From positions 1 through 51,868 of the IMG/VR virus record IMGVR_UViG_3300044815_000174: a DNA stretch of 51,868 bases; one strand, written 5' to 3'. The position numbers were made by a program, and so were the translations under genes. Positions 8,927 to 16,778 of this stretch are shown piece after piece. The notes below the pieces were generated by a model. That model was not told the DNA's origin. It did not search any database and was given only the letters and a program-made list of their open reading frames with translations. Source of the DNA: a virus. Position 1 is the stretch's first letter. Every line of letters starts with the position of its first letter.

Positions 8927-11485
8927 ATGAAAAGATTTCTTTTGGTAACAATCTTCACCGTGCTGTGTGCCAGCATGGCTTGGGGACAATCAACGCCAGG
9001 CACTGTGCGCTTCCCGAATAATCTGGACGATCAGGATTCGCTGATTCGAGTCAAAGACAATTCACGTGCTCTGCTCACTGTGAGCATGACGACCGGCAGC
9101 GCGCAGGTAACGGTGGATAGCACCGCCAGCTTTGCGGCAACCGGGGTCTTACAGCTTGATAACGAGCAGATCGCTTATACGGCGAAAATCTCGACAGCAT
9201 TTACGGGATTGACGCGGGGTGCTTTTGGAACTACAGCCGCAACGCATACGATCAATACTTCGGTGCGCGGCGTGATCGCAGCGATTCATCATACGGTGCT
9301 GGCCGACGCACTGCGCGCTATTGAAGCGAAACTCGGCCTTGGTACAGGCGCCCCGCTTTCGAGTTACGTTCTCGTCGGCACGCCAAGTGGAAGCGTATGG
9401 CGACTGTTAACATCTTCGGACGTGCCGACCGCATTACCGAATCGCGTGCTGACGACTCCAATAATTAATGGCGGCACGATCAATGGCAGCGCAATCAATT
9501 CATCAACACTTGAAACGCCGATGATCAACAATCCGACGATCAACGGCGCGCTGACGCTGCCAGCGACAGTCAACGTCACGACGGTCAACGCGACGAACGG
9601 CAATTTTACCAACGTCACCGGCAACGGTGCCGGCCTCACAGGTGTCGTTGGTTCCGGCACTGTGCAGATGATCAACCCGACGAATACGACTTTGGGCGCG
9701 GACTCCGACAACAACGGCAGCGGCATCCTCGATTTGCAAATGCGTGGCGCGACCTCACAGCGCATCAATAACGACGGCAGCGTGACCTTCTTTACTCCCC
9801 TCACCGGAACGACGAGTTTCTTTTACGACAAGGGCGCGACCGTCTATGACGTGCGAGCTTTCGGCGCGACCCCCAACAACAGCACAGACTCCGACACGGT
9901 GGCGATTCAGGCAGCGATCACTGCGGCGAGCACGGCGGGCGGAGGCACTGTACTGCTCAAAGGCGGCATCTTCGATGTTACGAAAAGCACAACTATCTTG
10001 GACGAGAATCTGTGCCTGTATATGGGCAGCAACGTTCATTTGCAGATTGATACTTCTGCAACTCTGCGCGTCAAGTCAGGCCAGCTTACAGGCACGACGC
10101 CCTCTTCCTATTTGCACCTCTTAGTCGTCAACGGCGACCGGATGCTGATTGACGGCGGCGGGCGCATGACGGGAAACACCGCGGGTCAGACAGGTTATTC
10201 GGGAGGCTTCACGCAGAGCGGCTCCAACTTAATCACAGGCGGCGGAACCAACCTGACGATCAAAGACCTGACGATGGACGATAATTTCGGGAACCCCATC
10301 AATTTGCAAAACAGCGATGCCTCGCGGGGCCGAAACGTGCGTATCGAGAATATCAGTTGCGACAATGTTGGCGAGGGCATTCAGGTCACGCGCACGGACG
10401 GCGTGACCATCGCGCACATTTTTCAACGCAACACAAATAGCGTGCAGCAGGGAGATGCGGTTGAGGTGGGAAATTGCACAGACTTTGTGATTGACGATAT
10501 TCATTTTTCCAATATGACGGGTATTGATATTTTCTGCTCACAAAAGGGAACAGTCTCAAACTTCGTGGGACAGAATGTTTCACCCGGCATTGAGATTCAT
10601 GACTTCGGCATTGATAATGGTGGGCCATCAACGGATGTCGATGTGGTCAACGGCCTTATCATTGAGTCCAATGCCGGGGATGCGAACAACATTCAGGCGG
10701 TTGTGCTCGACAGCCAGGACGGCAGCCTGCGAAACATCAATCTCTCGAATGTCACGGTGCGCGGCAACTCTTCCACGTACGCCTTTCTTATCGGAAATAA
10801 TATTCCCAGTCTGGGACCCATCACCTTGTCGAATTGCAATTCGTTTGGCAGTGCGAAAGGGCTGAGTATCGGCACTGTAGATCATGTGACAGTGACGGGC
10901 GGGAACTTCAACGACGGCGTGAACACTGTTGGCAGCGGCACACCTCATGCAGCGCACGGCATCAGTTACGAAGGAGCGCTGCACGCAACTTCATCTTCTC
11001 AGACCGCGCAACTCAATCTTTCTGGCGTGACGGCGACAGGAAACAGCGGTTACGGGTTCTCCATGAACGATGGCGATAGTTCAAGCTACGACGCCTATGC
11101 CCCGTCAGGTTCGATCACGTCTTGTAATTTTCAGAATAATACGTTGGGCATGTTTTCGGCAGGGGACACGGCGAGTTTGTCACGACTATCAATCACGAAC
11201 AACACGCCTCGAGTATCACCTGTCTTCTACAATGGCAGTCCGATTGGACTTTGGAGCATCATGCAGCCCGTCAACGGCTCTGGCACCAACTCGACGATGA
11301 CGTCTCTGAGCAATCCCTCTTTCCAGCAACAGATAATTTTGCAATTCACAGAGGATAAGATTATTCCTGATTCCGCGCCTTTCGATCTCGCCGGATCGGG
11401 CAGTGTGCAGTTCCACGCCGACCAGTGGCTCTGCTTAGTGTGGGACGGGAGCGTCTGGCATGAATTGTGGAGGCGCACGACTTAA
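8927..11485 (+). CDS. tailspike/receptor-binding protein with pectate-lyase-like beta-helix
   Basis: This 852-aa protein starts at ATG 8927 behind GAGGTG (8914-8919); a GTG at 8918 is in frame but lies within that ribosome binding site. Residues 1-20 form a classical signal peptide ending AWGQ. Residues 20-130 form a beta-rich attachment region. Residues 165-230 are short repeats of the xxINGxTxN kind seen in tail fibres. From about residue 305 (VYDVRAFGA...DTVAIQAAI) a Pectate_lyase_3 right-handed beta-helix runs to about residue 770, ending in a small beta domain. It probably binds or degrades a surface polysaccharide. Sugar specificity cannot be read. Confidence 0.85.
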   Translation: MKRFLLVTIFTVLCASMAWGQSTPGTVRFPNNLDDQDSLIRVKDNSRALLTVSMTTGSAQVTVDSTASFAATGVLQLDNEQIAYTAKISTAFTGLTRGAFGTTAATHTINTSVRGVIAAIHHTVLADALRAIEAKLGLGTGAPLSSYVLVGTPSGSVWRLLTSSDVPTALPNRVLTTPIINGGTINGSAINSSTLETPMINNPTINGALTLPATVNVTTVNATNGNFTNVTGNGAGLTGVVGSGTVQMINPTNTTLGADSDNNGSGILDLQMRGATSQRINNDGSVTFFTPLTGTTSFFYDKGATVYDVRAFGATPNNSTDSDTVAIQAAITAASTAGGGTVLLKGGIFDVTKSTTILDENLCLYMGSNVHLQIDTSATLRVKSGQLTGTTPSSYLHLLVVNGDRMLIDGGGRMTGNTAGQTGYSGGFTQSGSNLITGGGTNLTIKDLTMDDNFGNPINLQNSDASRGRNVRIENISCDNVGEGIQVTRTDGVTIAHIFQRNTNSVQQGDAVEVGNCTDFVIDDIHFSNMTGIDIFCSQKGTVSNFVGQNVSPGIEIHDFGIDNGGPSTDVDVVNGLIIESNAGDANNIQAVVLDSQDGSLRNINLSNVTVRGNSSTYAFLIGNNIPSLGPITLSNCNSFGSAKGLSIGTVDHVTVTGGNFNDGVNTVGSGTPHAAHGISYEGALHATSSSQTAQLNLSGVTATGNSGYGFSMNDGDSSSYDAYAPSGSITSCNFQNNTLGMFSAGDTASLSRLSITNNTPRVSPVFYNGSPIGLWSIMQPVNGSGTNSTMTSLSNPSFQQQIILQFTEDKIIPDSAPFDLAGSGSVQFHADQWLCLVWDGSVWHELWRRTT

Positions 11486-11563
11486 CTCTTTTTGAATAAA
11501 ACTACTCTGTGATAGCATCTCACCTCAAGCAGGTTCTCCTTGCAGGAGTTTCTTGGGGGGCGT

Positions 11564-11608
11564 AAAAAGCCGAGATCGGGCGCTTGGGAGTGCCTGTCTC
11601 GGCTTTTT
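11564..11608. terminator. Rho-independent terminator, bidirectional
   Basis: A perfect 12-bp inverted repeat (AAAAAGCCGAGA 11564-11575, TCTCGGCTTTTT 11597-11608) is followed by TTTCTTTTT-like sequence. It lies about 80 bp after the tailspike stop and faces the leftward genes, so it can end the late rightward transcript and the leftward transcript from the 58-aa gene. Confidence 0.9.
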
Positions 11609-11680
11609 CTTTTTAGATAGACCTCCGGCTCAGCCTGCCGAAACACACTTTGATTAGAGATTAAATTTTATTGCTAGGCT

Positions 11681-11857
11681 TTACTCTCTGTCCAAGCGAT
11701 AGCTACGAAGGAGCGATTTAACAAGTGCAAAGCAAAGGGATGCCAGCCACTCTTCATTGCCGAAAAGATAATGAGACAGCACTTGTACGAATACGATTTG
11801 GACGCACTCGTTTTCAAAAAACGAACGCACTTCGTGTGAGGTCAAACTGTTGGCCAT
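11681..11857 (-). CDS. 58-aa protein, unknown function
   Basis: The ATG at 11857 is preceded by AGAGGG, five bases upstream. The protein begins MANSLTSHEVRSFFENE, has a hydrophobic central helix (QIVFVQVLSHYLFG) and ends in a basic helix. No family is recognised. A likely promoter lies on the same strand at 11988-12016, and the rho-independent terminator at 11564-11608 lies about 70 bp beyond the stop, so this looks like a short single-gene transcript. It is too short for a 60-aa ORF cutoff. Confidence 0.65.
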   Translation of the reverse strand: MANSLTSHEVRSFFENECVQIVFVQVLSHYLFGNEEWLASLCFALVKSLLRSYRLDRE

Positions 11858-11987
11858 GATAAGGCCCTCTTTTCTAAGAACGCCACTCGTTTTAATTGGA
11901 GTTTACTCGAGGATTAAACGCTGGTGTTCTGTGAGTATTTGTTGCGGGAGGTCAACATTTGAGGCAGTGAAGGCCTCAAGGTAACTT

Positions 11988-12016
11988 CATTATATCAATT
12001 TTTACCAGTGGAATGA
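11988..12016 (-). promoter_or_regulatory. putative promoter for the 58-aa gene
   Basis: On the minus strand a perfect TATAAT (11988-11993) lies 17 bp from a weak -35 (TTCATT, 12011-12016). The palindrome at 12031-12044 sits just upstream of the -35. Confidence 0.5.
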
Positions 12017-12030
12017 AAGAGGGGCAGAAA

Positions 12031-12044
12031 CTAAAACGTTTTAG
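12031..12044. repeat. dispersed palindrome, copy 1 (CTAAAACGTTTTAG)
   Basis: This is a perfect 14-bp palindrome lying one base beyond the stop codon of the Rep gene (12046) and upstream of the promoter for the 58-aa gene. Six related sites occur elsewhere (15432, 18037, 30400, 33820, 40270, 43001), all intergenic. Confidence 0.85.
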
Positions 12045-12045
12045 G

Positions 12046-13038
12046 TCACTTCCCTTCTCTTAACTTTGGATGGTTGCACTTTGCGACGCCGCCGCTCGTT
12101 CCGTTCGGATACCAGAAGCCGCTCCCCTGACAATCCGTGCACTGGCTCGCGTCAACAGCGGTCGTCGCTGTGACGGGCGAAAGAAACGCGGCAATGCTGG
12201 CGTCAGCTTCACCTGTGCGATAGATGGTTGTGGCATAGCCTCCTGGGTTCTTGATCCCCTGCCCTGTCGATTGAAGATGTCTCGCATACCGCTGGCATTC
12301 TTCCGGCGAAAATTTAGAACCCACACTCACACTCGCCGGAGGCGGAGGCTGCTCCTGTGTTTGTGTGTTTTCTTTTAATGTATTTCTTTTATTGTGTGCC
12401 TGTGGAAGCTGCCTGCTCTGTGGCGACTGGCTGCTTCGTCGCGGCTGGCTGCTCGGAGCGGACACCCTGAAATCAATTCCCTGCTTTTTACCGTAACCCA
12501 ATTCCATGCCCAGTTTTTCGATCAACCCTTTCGCCCGTAACTTGCCCAGAGTTTTCTTGACTGTGCTTTCAGACATCCCTGTTCGCTCGGCTAACTTGGG
12601 ATTACTGATGGAACAAATGGGTTTGTTGAATCCCCAGGACAGTCTGTAGAGCTGTAGATACACTGCTTGCTCAAAAGGGTCGAGTAATCTAAAAAGGTGA
12701 TCTACAAGCTGATGCGGCAATTCCAGATGTCCAACAACTTCAGGTAATGAGGCGAGTAGATTAACTGATATATGCCTGTCCTGTGGCGGCTGGCTGCTCT
12801 CTGGCACCTGGCTGCTCTCAGGAAGCTGGCTGCTCTCGCGCCCGCCATGTGGCAGGGCTAAAAGCTGGCTGCTCTCTGGCGACTGGCTGCTTTTTAACGG
12901 CTGGCTGCTCTCATAGACCTGGCTGCTCTGTGGCGGCTGGCTGGTATCTTCGAGGTGTTGTGTTTCAGATTGGACTTTTGACTGATCCTTTTCTTTCTCA
13001 TATTGAGCATTGACCAGTCGGGCGAATCTACTGCTCAT
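12046..13038 (-). CDS. winged-helix replication initiator-like protein with SSQ repeats
   Basis: The 330-aa protein has four parts. Residues 30-85 consist of SSQxxE-type repeats. Residues about 100-200 form a helix-turn-helix module (PFEQAVYLQLYRLSWGF ... KLAERTGMSESTVKKTLGKL), like Rep and DnaD-type initiators. A second short SSQ block follows. The end is a zinc-binding-like motif C-DC-G-GFWYPNG...KC-HP-L. It is encoded by the same transcript as the AAA+ ATPase upstream (4-bp overlap) and lies 1.7 kb from a set of iterons. The inferred role is origin binding for plasmid-type replication. A transcriptional regulator is the main alternative. Confidence 0.6.
   Translation of the reverse strand: MSSRFARLVNAQYEKEKDQSKVQSETQHLEDTSQPPQSSQVYESSQPLKSSQSPESSQLLALPHGGRESSQLPESSQVPESSQPPQDRHISVNLLASLPEVVGHLELPHQLVDHLFRLLDPFEQAVYLQLYRLSWGFNKPICSISNPKLAERTGMSESTVKKTLGKLRAKGLIEKLGMELGYGKKQGIDFRVSAPSSQPRRSSQSPQSRQLPQAHNKRNTLKENTQTQEQPPPPASVSVGSKFSPEECQRYARHLQSTGQGIKNPGGYATTIYRTGEADASIAAFLSPVTATTAVDASQCTDCQGSGFWYPNGTSGGVAKCNHPKLREGK
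12409..12456. repeat. 18-bp-spaced repeats inside rep-like gene, 3 copies
   Basis: CTG(G/C)CTGCT units start at 12409, 12427 and 12445, exactly 18 bp apart. On the coding (minus) strand they encode SSQ/SRQ tripeptides. Confidence 0.85.
12790..12948. repeat. 18-bp-spaced repeats inside rep-like gene, 8 copies
   Basis: CTGGCTGCTCTC-like units start at 12790, 12808, 12826, 12865, 12883, 12901, 12919 and 12937. All steps are 18 bp except one of 39. On the coding strand nearly every copy uses the same codons, AGC-AGC-CAG, although serine has six codons. That points to recent tandem expansion or selection on the DNA, for example as protein-binding iterons. Confidence 0.9.
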
Positions 13039-13838
13039 ATCGCTACCTCTGGGGCCGTGTCATCAATCATTTCTGATGTAACCTTGTTGCTTCCTTCCAT
13101 GTTCATCATTTGATAGGCCAAGGCGCAGATCTTCAGGATGTTCCGGGGAATACCTTTTGAATGGAAGTAGATGCGCTCCATCGCGCTCCGGTCGAATGGA
13201 TTCGGAATCGCCATAAACTTACAACGATGCACGATCATTTCAACCGTTTCGTCCTGCGTGAGCGGGTCAAGCACCGAGTAAGTTGAAATTCGAGAGTACA
13301 GCGCTTTGTTTTTCTGTGTATTGAGCTTGTCGCGCAACTCCAGTTGACCGGCGAGTGCGATCTGAATCAGCTTGTGTTGATGCGTCTCATAGTTAAGAAG
13401 GGCGCGAATCAGCTCGAGCTGGTGATTATTGAGAATTTGAGCTTCATCAATAAACAGAACGACATTTTTGCCGGTCTCATAAGTTGTTAAGAGCCATTCC
13501 TGAAGAGCATCCTGTTGAGCGATGAAACTGCGCAGCGGCTCGATCCCCAAATCGCTGCAAATATATTTCAGCATCGCAAAGATGGAAGGGAACTTTGGTG
13601 TCGGAATAAGGGTCGCGATGATGTTATCTTTCGCCGCATATTCGCTGTACAGAAAGCGTAAAACAGTTGACTTGCCCATGCCCACATCGCCTAAAGCCGC
13701 GCAGGTCAGTCCCTGGCGCTGATCGATTGTGAACTTGGCCTTGACCATCACAGCGCGTAGTGACGGAGTGATATACAAACTGTTTGGGTTCGGGGAAATA
13801 GAGAATGGAGTGTCTTCAATTATTGGAGGTGCTTTCAT
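13035..13838 (-). CDS. AAA+ ATPase, ExeA/TniB-like
   Basis: This 267-aa ATPase has Walker A GDVGMGKST at residues 50-58, Walker B VVLFIDEAQ at 126-134, a sensor-type Arg in the SRIS region and the C-terminal GIPRNILKICALA lid typical of ExeA-like ATPases. Relatives act as secretion ATPases, transposition target selectors (TniB/MuB) or helicase loaders. Here it is co-transcribed with a Rep-like protein next to iterons, so a helicase-loader role is the best inference. The stop overlaps the Rep start by 4 bp. The start is ATG 13838 and a good promoter lies 10 bp upstream. Confidence 0.75.
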   Translation of the reverse strand: MKAPPIIEDTPFSISPNPNSLYITPSLRAVMVKAKFTIDQRQGLTCAALGDVGMGKSTVLRFLYSEYAAKDNIIATLIPTPKFPSIFAMLKYICSDLGIEPLRSFIAQQDALQEWLLTTYETGKNVVLFIDEAQILNNHQLELIRALLNYETHQHKLIQIALAGQLELRDKLNTQKNKALYSRISTYSVLDPLTQDETVEMIVHRCKFMAIPNPFDRSAMERIYFHSKGIPRNILKICALAYQMMNMEGSNKVTSEMIDDTAPEVAI

Positions 13839-13846
13839 AAACGCTG

Positions 13847-13900
13847 CTTATATCAGATTTGAGCATTGCCGACAATTATAATTTCAATGATAGGCTATCA
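13847..13900 (-). promoter_or_regulatory. promoter and operator for the AAA+/Rep operon
   Basis: On the minus strand TTGTCG (13870-13875) and TATAAG (13847-13852) are separated by 17 bp. A 13-bp perfect dyad TGATAGGCTATCA (13888-13900) lies just upstream of the -35 and could be an operator. Confidence 0.6.
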
Positions 13901-14043
13901 AAACTCTGTTAATTCTCAAGTTTTTGAGAGGGCATTTCATGAACTGGAATTGGTTCACGTCTGTGATCGGTAGCAGGTATATGCTTTCACATAAAGCGTT
14001 TTGTCCCGCTATTAACCCAAAACTTTTTGGATGGGCGTTTTCA

Positions 14044-14100
14044 CGGCTATGTTACACGCGCACAATGCAAACCGGATAAGTGGTTTATCTTACATAGCCG
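14044..14100. other. nested inverted repeat in the origin-side intergenic region
   Basis: CGGCTATGT (14044-14052) and ACATAGCCG (14092-14100) form a perfect 9-bp stem. Within its 39-base interior AAACC and GGTTT pair again around GGATAAGT. A nested stem like this fits a small regulatory RNA or a protein-binding structure. The surrounding 13839-14770 stretch is AT-rich up to about 14500 and contains no convincing gene; a 46-codon frame at 13939-14079 was considered and left out. Confidence 0.5.
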
Positions 14101-14772
14101 GATAGCCTGCCACGCATTTCCGATAATGCATCTTTTCAGAAAACTCCAGCCTTGAATCGAAGGCTCAAATACCGATTTTGACTCTCTCGGAAGGGAAGGA
14201 CGCATCTGCCGATAAAGCACATCGCTCCCTGAGTTTAAGCCCGCTCGTCAGAGCCGAATGAGCGGTGACAAGATGGCGTTGACAAAACAGGCCAAAAGAG
14301 GGGTCTATTGACAAAGATAAGTTTCGCAAACAAAAGATTTAAGTGCTGTAAAAGTGGGTTGTCACAAGTCCCGTTTGCTTCTTAAAACTCGTAATATATA
14401 GGGACAAAAGCATTTGTGGCAGAGCAAGGGAGTCAATTTCTATTTCGTATCTTGCATAGTCGGCCAGTTTTTGCGTTGACAGGGAATTGACAGGTTTTCG
14501 AGCTTCGGTGAGAGTGGTGATGGCCCGTGGAAATTGCGGGCGTTGGCGGATGAAGGCTGGAGGCGGGCATCTGATAGGGTTGGGGTCGAGTCGGCGTGCG
14601 TGAGCGTTTGGCTGTCCGGCGGTCAGTTGAGGTGTTGCAACAGGTACAGCAGCAAATTAAACGGCAAGGCAGGGAATCATGGCTTGAGTGGCGGTTGTCC
14701 GAAGCGAATCGGTGCTGGAGGTGTCATGGGTGATAAGTGGAAGCCGAGGCGCAAAAGTTGAAATCGGAGTAA

Positions 14773-14900
14773 GGTCAAAAATTGACCGCGGGTAAAAGGT
14801 CAAAAAATGGACTGTCGGGGTATTTGAATCAGGTCAAAATTTGGGCTAACAGGTCAAAAGTTGGACTTTAGGGCTATTTGAGGGAGGTCAAAAATTGACC
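14773..14900. repeat. five 15-bp iterons, putative plasmid-type origin
   Basis: Copies of GGTCAAAAATTGGAC occur in one orientation at 14773, 14798, 14832, 14852 and 14886. The first and last are GGTCAAAAATTGACC, an odd-length near-perfect dyad. Two copies are preceded by GGG(G/C)TATTTGA at 14817 and 14871, so the unit is composite. A DnaA-box-like CTTATCCACC occurs on the minus strand near 14937-14946. With the Rep and AAA+ genes nearby this is the best candidate for a maintenance origin. Confidence 0.7.
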
Positions 14901-14909
14901 TGACCGTTG

Positions 14910-15293
14910 TTAATTGTTATGTGCCTGTGCGCGGCGGGTGGATAAGCCCGCCAATTCTTGCGGCGTTAGGGGTCGTGTCAGATGGAGTGCCGAAGCGGAT
15001 TGATAGGCTTGTGACTGATCTTCGACGCCGACGCCTTCAAGCATTGCAACGAGTTGCTCTGTGATGAGCTGCTGGGCGGCATCGGGAAGGTTCTCAATGG
15101 GCTGCGGTTGGTATCTCCGGTTCAAGACGGAAATGGAAGCGTGCCAGCTTGGATCGCCGCCGAACAGATTACAGGTCAGGACAGTGCCGAGGAATAATTT
15201 GCCAACGTGAACCTGCTTGGCGAAGCGGCGGTTGAGCATGTCGAATGGAGTAGCGACCGGAGAGTTGTATGCGATGCGTTGCTGGTCTTTCAT
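14910..15293 (-). CDS. hypothetical protein, 127 aa
   Basis: The ATG at 15293 is preceded by AGGAG at suitable spacing; an in-frame TTG at 15314 is less likely. The protein begins MKDQQRIAYNSPVATPF and contains a hydrophobic GKLFLGTVLTCNLFGG stretch followed by a helical C-terminal half ending in a basic tail. No domain is recognised. It is immediately next to the iterons and has its own promoter-like sequence, so a role in copy control or maintenance is possible but not shown. Confidence 0.6.
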   Translation of the reverse strand: MKDQQRIAYNSPVATPFDMLNRRFAKQVHVGKLFLGTVLTCNLFGGDPSWHASISVLNRRYQPQPIENLPDAAQQLITEQLVAMLEGVGVEDQSQAYQSASALHLTRPLTPQELAGLSTRRAQAHNN

Positions 15294-15351
15294 GGCAAAT
15301 AATCTCCTGTCCAAAGCAAAATGCCCAGCCGGTGTGAAACGGACAGTTCTC

Positions 15352-15381
15352 AGTATATGCGTTGTTTCATCTGTGATACAA
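15352..15381 (-). promoter_or_regulatory. putative promoter of the 127-aa gene
   Basis: On the minus strand TTGTAT (15376-15381) and TATACT (15352-15357) are 18 bp apart, about 60 bp upstream of the ATG at 15293. Confidence 0.5.
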
Positions 15382-15397
15382 GCGGCTCATAAAATTC

Positions 15398-15424
15398 GAG
15401 GAGCCGCAATTTCTGCGACTCCTC
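15398..15424 (-). terminator. Rho-independent terminator after the HAD-PRTase gene
   Basis: Read on the minus strand, GAGGAGTCGCA and TGCGGCTCCTC pair over 11 positions (one U-G) around a 5-base loop, followed by GAATTTTAT. The U-G pair is only stable in the minus-strand RNA, which fits termination of the leftward defence operon. Confidence 0.75.
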
Positions 15425-15431
15425 TTGGTGC

Positions 15432-15458
15432 GCCCACTTAAAACCGTTTTATGTGGGC
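15432..15458. repeat. dispersed palindrome, copy 2
   Basis: GCCCAC-T-TAAAAC / GTTTTA-T-GTGGGC forms an inverted repeat of 12 pairs with one mismatch. It contains the TAAAAC-GTTTTA core and lies between the HAD-PRTase stop (15494) and the terminator at 15398-15424. Confidence 0.8.
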
Positions 15459-15493
15459 AGTTGTTTTACTCACACTTGTGCGAGGGCCGTAGG

Positions 15494-16762
15494 TTACTGT
15501 CGTTTTTGCATGACAGGATAAGGTTCATTCGTGAGCCATTTAGTAAAGGACTTTTTCATTATTTGCAATGCATCTGAATTTCTACTAATTGGAATTGGTG
15601 TCAGTGAAAATAAATCGTTGAAGTCATAATCATTACTATGAAACGGTGTTATTTGATCGTCACCCTTCAACTCATGAAGGACATACGGCATTGGGTATTT
15701 ACCAATGGTTAATAATACTGTTTGGCGCACCCCCGCCTCCTTGAGCAAGTTTCTGGCCCACTCCAATGAGCTTCCGGTGGTAGTGAAATCATCAACCACC
15801 ACAATGGAACGGCCATCCAGCTTGCTTATGTAATCTGGGTGAAGGTGAACAGTGTTAGTTTGGTTAGTGTTTGGTATGTTGGGGACACGCCCCGCCCTCG
15901 TAGCCTTAGCCTTTTCAAGGCTGCTGTCAACCGCCTGCTTAGCGCGGAAAAGTAAATCCTCTTTGAAGTAGCCGTGGAAAATTTTCGAAACTGGTTTTAA
16001 GAAGTCTTTGAGAAGTGGGCTGATCTTGCCAGGCGTGCTGCTGGGATAAACTGCGAAATAAGAATTCCGAGATATTAAGCCCTCAAGATAGAGGCTTGTG
16101 ATTGCATGAAGCATCAACAGGTCCCGTGCGCCATACTTACCGACTTGGACTTTATTCTCATAGGTAAAAATGTCTTGTAATGTAAAAGACGGTGGGATAG
16201 TGGGCCTAGGGGTGTCAGTTTTGCTCGCTGGTAGTCTGGCATTGGACCCGAGCAAACTACGCACGTGCAGGTGTAACTCTGGAATATCCAATGAATATTC
16301 CCATCGTGGAGGGGTTAAAAGAAAATGCGTTATGAATCGCCAAATGGCTTCCGGCTCGTCGGTAGCTATCGCTGTGACCCCTTGCGGCAAAGCCGCGGCC
16401 CATTTTGCATGTATATAAATGGTTGGGGTATTGATAGCAGATCGCCAGTCTCGCGAATCGTCTCCTACCATTAAGAAATTGTTTTGGCTTACATTAAATC
16501 TCCGCGCAGTTTCATAAATCCATTCCGGTGATCCTTTACGTTTGCCTGTATCCTTTTCAGTGATAATTAGATCAGGACGGGGCAACCCCATCTGGTCGAA
16601 TTTCAAATTAAAATCTTGGGGATGTGTCGAGAAGACTATAAGCTTTAATCCATGAGATTTGATTTGCGTGAGAAGTTGCTGAAGACGAGCCAGAAGCTTT
16701 GGAGCGGGTTGGCTTAGCAACAGGCAGCTATAATCAAAGATGACACCAGTGAGGGTTGTCAC
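15494..16762 (-). CDS. shosT-like: HAD-like/phosphoribosyltransferase fusion, ShosT-like toxin or effector
   Basis: Residues 1-150 form a HAD-type domain with nucleophile D10 (VIFDYS), motif II VFST (43-46) and motif IV GDDSRD (100-105). The usual second aspartate of the DxD motif is replaced by serine. Residues 200-420 form a type I phosphoribosyltransferase with the PRPP loop VVVDDFTTTGSS (321-332). A DprA-like gene lies 16 bp upstream on the same transcript. A PRTase effector with a DprA partner is the composition of ShosTA, described as a toxin-antitoxin pair and later as an anti-phage system. Base composition looks more AT-rich than the flanking genes, suggesting acquired cargo. Activity is inferred. 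Confidence 0.75.
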   Translation of the reverse strand: MTTLTGVIFDYSCLLLSQPAPKLLARLQQLLTQIKSHGLKLIVFSTHPQDFNLKFDQMGLPRPDLIITEKDTGKRKGSPEWIYETARRFNVSQNNFLMVGDDSRDWRSAINTPTIYIHAKWAAALPQGVTAIATDEPEAIWRFITHFLLTPPRWEYSLDIPELHLHVRSLLGSNARLPASKTDTPRPTIPPSFTLQDIFTYENKVQVGKYGARDLLMLHAITSLYLEGLISRNSYFAVYPSSTPGKISPLLKDFLKPVSKIFHGYFKEDLLFRAKQAVDSSLEKAKATRAGRVPNIPNTNQTNTVHLHPDYISKLDGRSIVVVDDFTTTGSSLEWARNLLKEAGVRQTVLLTIGKYPMPYVLHELKGDDQITPFHSNDYDFNDLFSLTPIPISRNSDALQIMKKSFTKWLTNEPYPVMQKRQ

Positions 16763-16778
16763 TTATTTCTCCTTCGAC

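Noticed and set aside
13939-14079. 46-codon plus-strand frame behind GAGAGG (MNWNWFTSVIG...)
   Set aside because: The ribosome binding site is good, but the product is very short, Trp/Phe-rich and overlaps the nested stem at 14044; no support beyond the start.
14534-14761. 75-codon plus-strand frame next to the iterons
   Set aside because: No ribosome binding site and low-complexity Arg/Gly/Ser content; probably chance in GC-rich DNA.
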